Below, piece after piece: positions 23,175-31,800 of a stretch of 47,657 bases of DNA (positions are counted from its first letter, which is position 1; each line of letters begins with the position of its first letter). This stretch comes from an uncultured Methanosarcinales archaeon. GTDB lineage: Archaea; Halobacteriota; Methanosarcinia; Methanotrichales; Methanotrichaceae. Where the stretch lies: positions 1-47,657 of the forward strand of contig CAIQHB010000070.1 in the NCBI GenBank assembly GCA_903871465.1, read 5' to 3'. The notes beneath the pieces are model-generated. The model made no database searches and was not told the origin of the DNA. It saw nothing but the letters and a program-made list of their open reading frames with translations. A program made the translations under genes and the position numbers.

Positions 23175-24095
23175 ATGGCGGGAAAAATGATCAAGATATC
23201 CTTGCTGCTCCTGGCACTTGTTGTTTTTTGCAGCAGTGCATATGCAGCGGAGGGCGAACGGCTCAAGCTGGCGACTACTACCAGTCTACATGATACCGGA
23301 CTCCTTGATCTGATCAAGGAGAAGTTCGATGCCAAGTACAACGTTTCCCTGGATGTCGTATCCGGAGGAACCGGCATTGCCATCCAGTACGGAGAGCGCG
23401 GCGACGTTGACGTCCTCATAGTCCATGACAAAGTGAGGGAGATGAAGTTCATAGCTGATGGGCAAGGGCTGGAGAGAAGATGCATTGCCTATAACTACTT
23501 CTACATAGTCGGCCCGAAAGATGATCCCGCAGGGGTCAAGGGTATGAACGCCACTCAGGCATTTACGACCATCATGGCCAAGGGAAAAGCCGATTCCTCT
23601 AAGGTGAAGTTCGTCTCCCGGGGCGACAACTCCGGTACCCAAGCCCGTGAGATACTGATCTGGAAGAAGGCCGGTTTCAACTACACTCTCGTCAACAACT
23701 CCGGGCCCTGGTATATCGATGCCGGACAGGGCATGGGCGCCACGCTGAACATTGCCAATGAGATGCAGGCCTATACTTTGAGCGACATGTCCACCTTCAT
23801 GGCCTACCAGGGCAATCTGAGTCTGGTTTCCCTGATCGGAGGCGGAAACGATCTCTTGAACGTTTACGTGGCCATGGCCGTGAACCCGAAGAAGCATCCC
23901 AATGTGAACTGTGTTCTGGCTAACGAGTTCATCAATTATCTGGTTTCCAATGAGGGCCAGGATCTGATAGCCGGTTATGGTAAGGATAAATACGGCAAGT
24001 CGCTCTTCTCCGCTGCCAGGGGCAACTGCACCCTCATCGGCTGCTCAGATGGAGAGTGTGCGTCACCCACAAACGCCTCCTGTGCGACGGCATAG
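23175..24095 (+). CDS. tupA: Tungstate-binding protein, ABC transporter
   Basis: The protein has a signal peptide (KISLLLLALVVFCSSAYA) and then the TupA hallmark LATTTSLHDTGLLDL, VVSGGTGIAIQYGERGDVD and FVSRGDNSGTQ, which bind the oxyanion. The distinction from molybdate-binding ModA/WtpA rests on the TTTS-DTGLLD motif. The C-terminus, CTLIGCSDGECASPTNASC, is unusual in carrying four Cys residues. Starts at 23166 (GTG), 23175 or 23187 are possible; I prefer ATG 23175. First gene of tupABC on the plus strand. Tungsten is needed for formylmethanofuran dehydrogenase and aldehyde oxidoreductases. Confidence 0.9.
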   Translation: MAGKMIKISLLLLALVVFCSSAYAAEGERLKLATTTSLHDTGLLDLIKEKFDAKYNVSLDVVSGGTGIAIQYGERGDVDVLIVHDKVREMKFIADGQGLERRCIAYNYFYIVGPKDDPAGVKGMNATQAFTTIMAKGKADSSKVKFVSRGDNSGTQAREILIWKKAGFNYTLVNNSGPWYIDAGQGMGATLNIANEMQAYTLSDMSTFMAYQGNLSLVSLIGGGNDLLNVYVAMAVNPKKHPNVNCVLANEFINYLVSNEGQDLIAGYGKDKYGKSLFSAARGNCTLIGCSDGECASPTNASCATA

Positions 24096-24151
24096 ACTGA
24101 AAGTGGACCGAAAGTAGACAGAAAGGCAAAAATCGTTAGTGGTGAATTTGG

Positions 24152-24844
24152 TTGGAAGAGATCTGGAATGGACTTATCAGGGCCGCCATGCTGATTGCGG
24201 CCCTCAATCCCCAGGTGGTGGAGATCACCACCAGGTCTCTTTTCATCTCTTTGTCGTCTGCCTTTTTCGCAGCCGTCATCTGCATTCCTCTGGGGGGCTT
24301 CATCGAGTTTCGCCGCTTTTGGGGCAAAGGAACGCTCATAAACGCGATTCATACCCTTTACAGCCTGCCAACGGTGACTGTTGGCCTGATGGTCTTTCTG
24401 CTCATCTCACGATCTGGGCCTCTGGGCAGTCTGGGCCTGCTCTTCAGCCCGGCGGGAATGATACTGGGCCAGACCATTCTCGTCAGCCCCATCATGACCG
24501 GCCTTGCCATCACCGCCCTGGCAGCCGTCAGCCCGCAGATCAGGGACACGGCGAAATCGTTAGGCGCAACAGAGATGCAGATAATAATAACCGTGATAAA
24601 AGAGGCCCGTTCCGGGGTTATGGCGGCAGTGATTCTGGGGTTTGGCAGAGCACTATCGGAAGTGGGCGTGGCCATGATGATCGGCGGGAATATTCGGGGC
24701 TACACGCGCGTGCTCACCACGTCCATAGCTCTTGAGACCTCCATGGGGAACCTGGAGCTATCCATGGCCCTGGGAATTATCCTCATATCCATCTCGCTGG
24801 TGATCAATCTCCTGCTGAACAGGATTCGAGGGAGATGGATTTGA
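24152..24844 (+). CDS. tupB: Tungstate ABC transporter permease
   Basis: The 230-residue integral membrane protein has about five to six helices and the permease EAA-type loop TAKSLGATEMQIIITVIKEA near residue 140, where it contacts the ATPase. It starts at TTG 24152 (MEEIWNGLIRAAML), with a GGTGA five bases upstream. The 3' end overlaps tupC by 10 bp. The sequence SLSSAFFAAVICIPLGGFIE and the central PTVTVGLMVFLLIS helix are typical of TupB. Complete. Confidence 0.9.
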   Translation: MEEIWNGLIRAAMLIAALNPQVVEITTRSLFISLSSAFFAAVICIPLGGFIEFRRFWGKGTLINAIHTLYSLPTVTVGLMVFLLISRSGPLGSLGLLFSPAGMILGQTILVSPIMTGLAITALAAVSPQIRDTAKSLGATEMQIIITVIKEARSGVMAAVILGFGRALSEVGVAMMIGGNIRGYTRVLTTSIALETSMGNLELSMALGIILISISLVINLLLNRIRGRWI

Positions 24845-25620
24845 CCCGTGGACCGGCTGGAGGACCGGCTGATGGATCAGCTGATGGATTCGCTGACGTG
24901 CGGGCATTTTTAGAGATAAAGGAGCTGGGCAAGAGCTATGGTCACGCGGAGATTCTGAAGGGGATCAACCTGACGATCGAGCAAGGCTCCGTCCTGGCTC
25001 TCATCGGCCCCACTGGGTCCGGGAAGACGACTCTGCTGCGACTGGTGAACCTGCTGGAGAGCCCGAGCTCTGGGCAGATCATATTCAAAGGCCAGAAGGT
25101 CTCAGACCGTTCGGAGAGAGAGATGCTTATGGCACGTCGCAGCATGGCCATGGTCTTTCAAAAACCGGTCATGTTCAAGGCAAGAGTGCAGGAGAACATC
25201 TCCTTTGGCCTGAAGATGCGGAGAATGGATGATCGGGAAAAAGTGCGGGAGGCTTTGTCGGCTGTGGGGCTCGCCGGGTACGAGAACCGGGATGCCGGCA
25301 CGCTCTCGGGAGGAGAGATGCAGAGGATAGCTCTGGCGAGGGCTCTCGTCCTGGAGCCGGAGCTGCTGCTTCTGGACGAGCCGACCGCCAACCTGGACCC
25401 GAAGAGCGCGGCTGCGATAGACCGGCTCCTGCAGGGGCTGGCAGGACAAAAAACGACAGTGATCCTGGCCACGCACAACATGCGGGAGGCCTTGAAATTG
25501 GCAAGCATCGTGGCAGTGCTGCAGGCGGGCAGGCTGACGGCCGTAGGGAGTCCGGAGGCGGTCTTCGGGTCCGGCGGCCTGGTGGACCCACTCGCATGCG
25601 GAATTTCCGCGCCATGGTGA
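24835..25620 (+). CDS. tupC: Tungstate ABC transporter ATPase
   Basis: The 261-residue ATPase has Walker A GPTGSGKT at 58-65, Q-loop MVFQKPVMF, signature LSGGEMQRIALARAL, Walker B LLLLDEPTANLD and H-loop LATHN. It begins with an overlap of 10 bp into tupB. The first 24 residues (MDLTRGPAGGPADGSADGFA) are low-complexity, encoded by a short DNA near-repeat, so the true start may lie near residue 27 (LEIKELGKSYG); no in-frame ATG supports that. A hairpin repeat follows 15 bp after the stop. Confidence 0.9.
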   Translation: MDLTRGPAGGPADGSADGFADVRAFLEIKELGKSYGHAEILKGINLTIEQGSVLALIGPTGSGKTTLLRLVNLLESPSSGQIIFKGQKVSDRSEREMLMARRSMAMVFQKPVMFKARVQENISFGLKMRRMDDREKVREALSAVGLAGYENRDAGTLSGGEMQRIALARALVLEPELLLLDEPTANLDPKSAAAIDRLLQGLAGQKTTVILATHNMREALKLASIVAVLQAGRLTAVGSPEAVFGSGGLVDPLACGISAPW

Positions 25621-25634
25621 TGATCGATTGATGC

Positions 25635-25860
25635 GGCTTTTCGCCCTTTCTAATTGCTGAGCTCAGTTAACTATGGTTTTCCTGTTGTTAGTTAGTCGCT
25701 CTGTGCGTTCTTTGTGAACTCTGTGCCTCTGTGGTTGAAACCTCGTTGGCCACTGGTTAGGACAAATGATTTACGAACTACCACCACAGAGACACAGAGC
25801 GCACGGAGGACTCACAGAGGATTCTATTATTCTATCATCCACTCGGTACAGCGAGGAACC
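25635..25860. repeat. ~225-bp hairpin element, left copy
   Basis: It matches 27086-27309 along its whole length from GGCTTTTCGC to GCGAGGAACC, in the same orientation. Inside are two arms, about 25697-25737 (CTCTGTGCGTTCTTTGTG onward) and 25780-25821 (ACCACCACAGAGACACAGAG onward), that are imperfect reverse complements and would fold into a long hairpin. It has no coding capacity. It lies between tupC and tfx. Confidence 0.88.
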
Positions 25861-25906
25861 ATGAATGCTTTTATCTTCTTATACATCTTCTGAATCCAGC
25901 GATAAG

Positions 25907-26362
25907 ATGATGCCCGAAAGTGCCGAAGACGAAGCAAAGGTCGAGGAATCCCCGGATTCCTTCCTCACGGCGAGACAGCTGGAGGTGTTGCAGCTGCGCC
26001 AGCAGGGCAGCTCCCAGCAGGATGTGGCGGACAGGCTCGGCACCACGCGCTCCAATATCAGCATCCTGGAGAAGCGAGCCCACCAGAATATCGCCCGGGC
26101 GGAGCGCACGCTCCAGCAGTGGATGATGATTCGTGCTCCTATCACATGCCGGGCGAAAGCGGGGACGGACGTCTTCGATCTGCCCAGGATGATCTTTGCG
26201 TCTGCGGATGAGAAGGGAATGCGCCTGCCGGTTACCTCCCTGGACATCGTGGTACAGCTGCGGCGGAGAGCGCCCCGGCTCTTCAAGAAGCGGTCTCTGG
26301 AGCAGGATGCCGAGATCTATGTGACTGAGGAGGGGGAGGTGATGGTGGAGGGAATGGGGTGA
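25907..26362 (+). CDS. tfx: Tfx-family DNA-binding transcription regulator
   Basis: From Met at 25907 (MMPESAEDE) the protein carries FLTARQLEVLQLRQQGSSQQ, then DVADRLGTTRSNISILEKRA, a LuxR/sigma-like helix-turn-helix at residues 20-60, and then the Tfx C-terminal domain with AGTDVFDLPRMIF and LRLPVTSLDIVVQLRR-like sequence (here MRLPVTSLDIVVQLRRRA). Tfx was first described as binding DNA downstream of the fmdECB promoter in a Methanothermobacter. Its place directly after tupABC suggests a link to molybdate/tungstate supply. It is separated from tupC by a repeat element, so it has its own promoter. Confidence 0.86.
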   Translation: MMPESAEDEAKVEESPDSFLTARQLEVLQLRQQGSSQQDVADRLGTTRSNISILEKRAHQNIARAERTLQQWMMIRAPITCRAKAGTDVFDLPRMIFASADEKGMRLPVTSLDIVVQLRRRAPRLFKKRSLEQDAEIYVTEEGEVMVEGMG

Positions 26363-26480
26363 TGGGAGGAATTTCTATTTTGTAGCCAGGTGAATTCTTC
26401 ACTATAGCATTTTCCACATACATTCACACCTTCGCCGCCAAGGAAAACCTATTTCTCTCTTCCAATCCATCCCACCAATC

Positions 26481-27062
26481 GTGATCAGAATTCCGGTTTC
26501 CCGAATCCTAATTCTCGTCCTTCTTCTCCTGCTCATCACCTCAAGCCTAGCCTCCGCCTACGGCCGCAGCGTGGAAGATCTGGTGGGCGCCTTCTCCATT
26601 GAGAAAACCATAAAGATCGGCAGCAGCAGCCAGGGCTTCACCACCGCTGGCGACGTTGATCCCCTGAGCCCGCCCCAAAGCATGGCATCCGGCCCTCTGG
26701 CAGACGACCAGGCCCCCAGCCTGGCAGGCTTCGCCTTTGAGCCGCAAAAGGTATCGGCCAACTCGACCCAGCCCATTAACCTTACCCTACATGCCATTGA
26801 CGACCAGGCAGTCTGGGCGGCAGAGGCCAGATTCACCGGCCCGGCTGGAGAGGAAGCGGTGGCGCTCTTCCCGGCCCAGAACCTCACCTCTGGATCTGCC
26901 CAGGATGGTGTCTACAGTGCCAGGATGATGCTGCCTGCGAACGAGACGGGAGACTGGCATCTGCAGAGCCTGATCCTGGTGGACAGAGAGGGCAACCGCA
27001 GAACTCTGGGGCAGAGCGACCTGATGCGACTGGGGCTGCCTACACGGATATCGGTAGTTTAG
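26481..27062 (+). CDS. Small secreted protein with YGRSVEDL segment after the signal peptide
   Basis: Starts at GTG 26481. A strong signal peptide (ILILVLLLLLITSSLASA) is followed at once by YGRSVEDLVGAFSIEKTI, nearly the segment found near the C-terminus of the protein at 14497. The remaining ~140 residues form a beta-sandwich-like domain (GFAFEPQKVSANSTQPINLT, then GVYSARMMLPANETGDWHLQ), resembling an Ig-like or fibronectin-like domain with potential N-glycosylation sites. Function unknown; probably in the cell envelope. It lies between the two copies of the hairpin element. Confidence 0.75.
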   Translation: MIRIPVSRILILVLLLLLITSSLASAYGRSVEDLVGAFSIEKTIKIGSSSQGFTTAGDVDPLSPPQSMASGPLADDQAPSLAGFAFEPQKVSANSTQPINLTLHAIDDQAVWAAEARFTGPAGEEAVALFPAQNLTSGSAQDGVYSARMMLPANETGDWHLQSLILVDREGNRRTLGQSDLMRLGLPTRISVV

Positions 27063-27085
27063 GGCTGCACCTGGGAAAAGAAGAA

Positions 27086-27309
27086 GGCTTTTCGCTACTC
27101 CTAATGACTAACTCAGGTTACTATGGCTTTCCAATTGTTCGTTACGCCCTCTGTGCGTTCTTTGTGAGCTCTGTGTCTCTGTGGTTGAACGTCGTTAGCA
27201 ACTGGTTTTAACCAAATAGTTACGAACTAACACCACAGAGACACAGAGCGCACGGAGGACTCACAAAGGACTCGATTATTCTATTATCCGATCGATACAG
27301 CGAGGAACC
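27086..27309. repeat. ~225-bp hairpin element, right copy
   Basis: Direct repeat of 25635-25860 with several substitutions and small length changes. The arms are at about 27147-27187 and 27230-27270. It follows the stop of the secreted protein by 24 bp, just as the left copy follows tupC by 15 bp. The two copies bracket tfx and the secreted-protein gene. Confidence 0.88.
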
Positions 27310-27328
27310 AAGAAAGGAAAACGCATGT

Positions 27329-27766
27329 CTATTCGCCCATAATCTGCACCACAACCTTCCGTTGCCGTGGCCTGTTATCCAACTCCAGGAAAACGATTTG
27401 TTGCCAGGTTCCCAGCATCAAGCGCCCTTCACAAAAGGGCACAGTGAGGCTGGGCCCCAGGAGCGAAGCGCGAATATGCGAGTGGCCGTTGCCGTCATGC
27501 CACCGCTCGTTGTGGGCGTAATCGATCTCAACTGGTGCGATCCTCTGCAGTGCATCACCCAGATCCGCCACCAGCCCGTCCTCATACTCGATGGTGGTGA
27601 CGGATGCCGTTGCTCCCGTCACAAAGACCGTGACCACTCCTGCTTTCAATGATGTTTTCTCCAGCGCCTCCTGCACTTCATCGGTTATATCCAATACTTC
27701 TCCGCTATGCGTCTCAAACTCCAGGTATCTGGTCGCTATCAAGAGATCAGCTCCAATCAGCTCCAA
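27329..27766 (-). CDS. YjbQ/UPF0047 family protein
   Basis: The 145-residue protein is full length. It shows VFVTGATASVTTIEYEDGL, then AHNERWHDGNGHSHIRASLL, GPSLTVPFCEGRLMLGTWQ and a C-terminal MGE. These are the conserved blocks of the YjbQ family, trimeric beta-fold proteins; some bacterial members have weak thiamin-phosphate synthase activity, but the physiological role is unsettled. It converges on the secreted gene at 26481 through the right hairpin copy. Start ATG 27766; MELIGADLLIATRYLEF. Confidence 0.88.
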   Translation of the reverse strand: MELIGADLLIATRYLEFETHSGEVLDITDEVQEALEKTSLKAGVVTVFVTGATASVTTIEYEDGLVADLGDALQRIAPVEIDYAHNERWHDGNGHSHIRASLLGPSLTVPFCEGRLMLGTWQQIVFLELDNRPRQRKVVVQIMGE

Positions 27767-27812
27767 TCAGCACTAAGAAATTATTTATCGCTCCCCGATG
27801 TATCTAAACCTG

Positions 27813-28712
27813 ATGGCCTACTACGATGCGGTTCGGCGCATTCTGATCTATATATTTGTCCTGAACATAACCGTAGCCCTGCTCAAAGGGGTTTATGGCC
27901 TTCTTACCAACTCCCTGAGCATGAGCGCAGACGGGCTTCACTCTCTTTTCGATAGCACCTCCAACATCATCGGCCTGGTTGGCATCGCCATAGCCTCCCG
28001 CCCGCCTGACAGGGAGCATCCCTACGGCCACGCCAAGTTCGAGACCTTCGCCTCCATTGGCATCGCCGTCCTCCTCTTCGCTAGCTGCTTTCAACTGATA
28101 CTCGCCGCAGTCGGTCGCTTTCAAAATCCATCTGTTCCCGAGGTCACAGAGCTCTCCTTCGGCATCATGGGCTTGACTCTGGTTGTCAATATAGGCGTCT
28201 CGGCCTACGAGTATATCCTGGGCAAAAGGCTGAAGAGCAGCATCCTGGTGGCAGACTCCATGCACACCCGAAGCGACATTTATGCCTCGGTTGGTGTCAT
28301 CCTGGGTCTTATTGCCATCAAGATGGGCTACCCGCTCGCCGATCCGGTCATAGCCCTGCTCATCTGCGGTCTGATCATTCTGACGGGCATCGAGATCATA
28401 AAAGACAGCTCCAGCGTCCTGCTGGATAAGGCTCCGATCGAGGAGAGCGCAATATTCGATCTGGCAAAGTCCGTAGACGGGGTCTGCACCTGCCACCGTG
28501 TTCGGACGCGCGGTATGGCAGGAGAGATTTACGTGGATCTGCATATCGGAGTGGACTCGTCTCTATCCATCGAGGCGGCTCATAACGTGGCTGAAGACGT
28601 GGAGCACAAGATCAAGAGTAAAATTGTTGGGGTCAAGGATGTAGTCGTGCATCTGGAGCCCCAAGGCTTCTGCGAGATAAAAGCTCAAAAGGGATCAACC
28701 AGCCTGGTATGA
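27813..28712 (+). CDS. Cation diffusion facilitator (divalent metal efflux)
   Basis: The protein has six predicted helices and CDF metal-site motifs: SADGLHSLFDSTSN in helix 2 (D...H-x3-D) and DSMHTRSDIYAS in helix 5 (H-x3-D), followed by the cytoplasmic domain with GVCTCHRVRTRGMAGEIYVD and H-containing HIGVDSSLS. It exports Zn2+, Fe2+, Mn2+ or similar in exchange for protons. I start at ATG 27813 (MAYYDAVRRILIYIFVLN); an ATG five codons upstream is also possible. Full length, about 300 residues. Confidence 0.88.
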   Translation: MAYYDAVRRILIYIFVLNITVALLKGVYGLLTNSLSMSADGLHSLFDSTSNIIGLVGIAIASRPPDREHPYGHAKFETFASIGIAVLLFASCFQLILAAVGRFQNPSVPEVTELSFGIMGLTLVVNIGVSAYEYILGKRLKSSILVADSMHTRSDIYASVGVILGLIAIKMGYPLADPVIALLICGLIILTGIEIIKDSSSVLLDKAPIEESAIFDLAKSVDGVCTCHRVRTRGMAGEIYVDLHIGVDSSLSIEAAHNVAEDVEHKIKSKIVGVKDVVVHLEPQGFCEIKAQKGSTSLV

Positions 28713-28751
28713 GCCTGTGGTAGGATAAAGAATCTGAGAGGATACATAGGG

Positions 28752-28832
28752 ATGAGAATGGCGTTGAGCATGAGTTTGAGCAAGGAGATGATCATGAGGA
28801 TGATCCTGGAAATTAGCGCAGAGGAGGAGTAA
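28752..28832 (+). CDS. 26-residue Met-rich mini-gene coupled to the CHAT-like gene
   Basis: ATG 28752 opens MRMALSMSLSKEMIMRMILE followed by ISAEEE and TAA. The TAA overlaps the ATG of the next gene by one base (TAATG), and GAGGAGGAG before it serves as ribosome binding site for the downstream gene. The peptide would form an amphipathic helix with six Met. It may be a leader for translational coupling or a small protein in its own right; nothing but sequence supports it. Confidence 0.45.
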   Translation: MRMALSMSLSKEMIMRMILEISAEEE

Positions 28833-31800
28833 TGATGCAAAATATCACAATCGCTGTTTCTGAGGCGGGAAGCGCACAGACCAGGACCTTTGACTATAAA
28901 GTTACCCTTGACGGAGAAGTCGTATCTGAGAGAAGGCTCTCACCAGTCCAGACTTCACAGGTTCGGGAGATGGCAATGCAGTATCTCTCTCTTCTGCAGG
29001 GCGGCGGCAGCAACAGCAGCCCGGGCGCGAAAAGTTATCTGCCCATCCTTGGAGCCGGATTATTTCATCTCTTTCTGGAGTCCGGATGGCAGGAGTTTGG
29101 CTCGAAGATCCCGGCGGCTGACGTTGGGAGACTGATCGTCAATTCGTCAATCCCGGAGGTTCTGCAGCTGCCCTGGGAACAGCTCAGGCTCCCCGGCCGG
29201 GAGGAAATCCTTGGCGATAGCCCCGACTTTAGCCTCATTCGCCATCCCGATAGCGCGGAAAGTCTTTCTTCGTTCTCGCTGGAATTGTCTCCCGGTCCCT
29301 TGCGCGTGCTCTTCCTGGCCGTGGAAAGTGACTACGAACGCGAAGAAGGCGAGATGCTCAAAATGGCGGAGGGACTGGATTTGTCGCTGGAGATCTCCGA
29401 CTCCGGCACCCTGGAAGAGCTGAAGAGCCTGGCTGAGGCCTTCCGGCCTCACATCGTGCACCTGGTGGGCCAGGCGAGAATGTCCGGCGTTCAAGCCGGT
29501 TTTTCAATGCCGGGCATGGTCACCGGAGGCACGGGAAGCCGCTCTAATCTCTGCTCAGCAGAAGAGCTGGCAGAAGCCCTGAAGAACAGTGGGGCACAGT
29601 GCATAATACTGGGCGGCCGGCAGAGCGAGCCCGCATTTGCTCAGGGCCTCCTCTGTCAGACGCTGGCGGAGCATATCCCGATGAGTGTGGCCTGGAATGG
29701 CTCAACCGCATCTGCCTCCTCCTTCTATCGTTCTCTGGCGAAAGGCGAGTCTCTGGACACAGCTCTAAAAGCTGCGGCCATTGAGACCCGGAAGACAGGC
29801 CGGGAAGCGGGAGCGATTGCTGCCTTTCCCATCCTTTATGCGACATGTGATCAATCCAGAGATCGGTTGGGGCTATTCGACACCCAAAGAAATGAAAGCG
29901 TTGCCGCCACAGTCTGCAAAGAGCAGCTTGCACTGCCAGGCATGACAGAAGGATATGCGGAGTGCTTCGTGGACAGGAGACGGGATTTAGAGCGTTTCCT
30001 TCCTCTTCTGCTTGGCGGAACGGTGCACACTCTAATATTCACCGGCCCGAATGGCGTCGGCAAGAGCACTCTTGCGGTGCATCTCGCCCGCTCGCTTGCC
30101 TTCTCCGGCTACTCCATCCTGCCCATTTATGCCTCTTCCAATAATCCCATAAGCTCGCCCCGCCTTCTGGACGCGATCATAGGACAGACAACAGCCGGAA
30201 ATGGAGGAGATTTGATGAAGCTCAAAGATCCGAGTCTCTCAGTCAAGGAACGGCTGCAGATTTCAATCGACTTCTTGAAAGCCAATCGCATCCTGATGTT
30301 ATGGGACGGCCTGGATCTGGATGGCAAGACTGGCAAGATCGCAGACCCTGTTATTGCCGATTTCTATCGGCTATTGCTCAAGGACCTCGTCTCAGCTCGC
30401 GCTATCATCACCTGTAGCTCTCTTCCTGCCGAGGCTTCGATACTGCCCTCGAAATCACGTGAGTTGAAGATTGCTGGCCTTTCAGAGACGGCTTTCATGA
30501 GGTTCCTTCTCCAGGATGATCTGGTGGCAAATCGCTATCATAAAGGCGAGTTATCATATGCGGATCTTCAAGCGATACATTCCAGCTTCCTGAGAGATCC
30601 GGCAAATCTGTCCCGGATGCGCCGGGCTTTGAGGACAGAGTTATCTCCTGGCGTGGATGCCAGGGCAAAGCTTTGCGCAACTCTCGGCCCGGAGTCCCAT
30701 CAAGCCCTTTCCCGGGCGGCAGTCTACGAGACAGCCATGAGCCCCGCAGCATTTGCGGTCGTGGCAGAAGTCCCGGTCGAGACAGCCCTTGCCACTCTCT
30801 CTCTTTGGCAAAGCCTCTCCCTGGTTTATGAGGTGGGAAAGTTGTGGGCGGTGCCCTCTTCCGATCGAGCCGCATATCTGGCCGCCATAAGCACTGAAGA
30901 GCGTGGCATTGCGCAAAAATTGGCAGGAGATTTTCTGAAAAACCAGGCCGAAGCGGGCCGCTCTGCGGAGCTTTCCCTCTCCCGGCTGGACTGTCTATTG
31001 GAAGCACGGGGGCACTATCTTGCAGCATCGGATCTGGAAGATGCAAGGGTTATCACCGGACGTATCAGCGGCTATCTGGAGAAGCGCGGCTACTATTCCG
31101 AGATAATAAGACTGAACCGGGAGTTATTGGACTTGCAGCCGGATGCCGGGCCCTTGGGCTGGATCGCCAGGGTCTACGCGGACCAGGGCGATTACGGAAG
31201 GGCTCAAGAGTGGTACGAGCGTGCCATCAAGATTGCGCCTGTTGCTTCTGCCTATCTGGGTCTGGGCATGGCATACCTGTCCCTGAGAAAACTTGAACCG
31301 GCCGGAGTCAACCTGCAAAAGGCCGTGGATATCTACGTTTCCGAAAAAGACAGGGCGGGCGTTGCTGCCGGCCTGCTGGGATTGGCATCCATCGATATGG
31401 AGAAGAACGAAAACGATAGCGCGCATTTGAAACTGCAAAAGATTGCAGAGATCTCGGAGAGCCTGGGCGATCTGGCCGGCAGGGCCAGGGCATTGCAGGA
31501 AATGGCCAGGCTGGATATGATGCGGCGAGACTATGAGGCGGCACAGCCAACGCTTCTTGAATCTCTGCAGCTGATGCAGAGACTGGGCGACAGAACCGGG
31601 GAAGCCGTCGTCCTTTTCAATCTGGCCAGTCTCTTTCTGGAGAAGGGCGAAAATGCCCTTGCAGACCGGGAGTTCCAAAAAGCCCTGATGCTGGCGCGTG
31701 AGAATGGAGATCGTATAGGCGAAGCCGCTATCCTGCACAGCCTGGGTCTGATCAATTCAAATGCCGGGGACAGAGAGTTGGCCAGGGAGAATTTCGAGGA

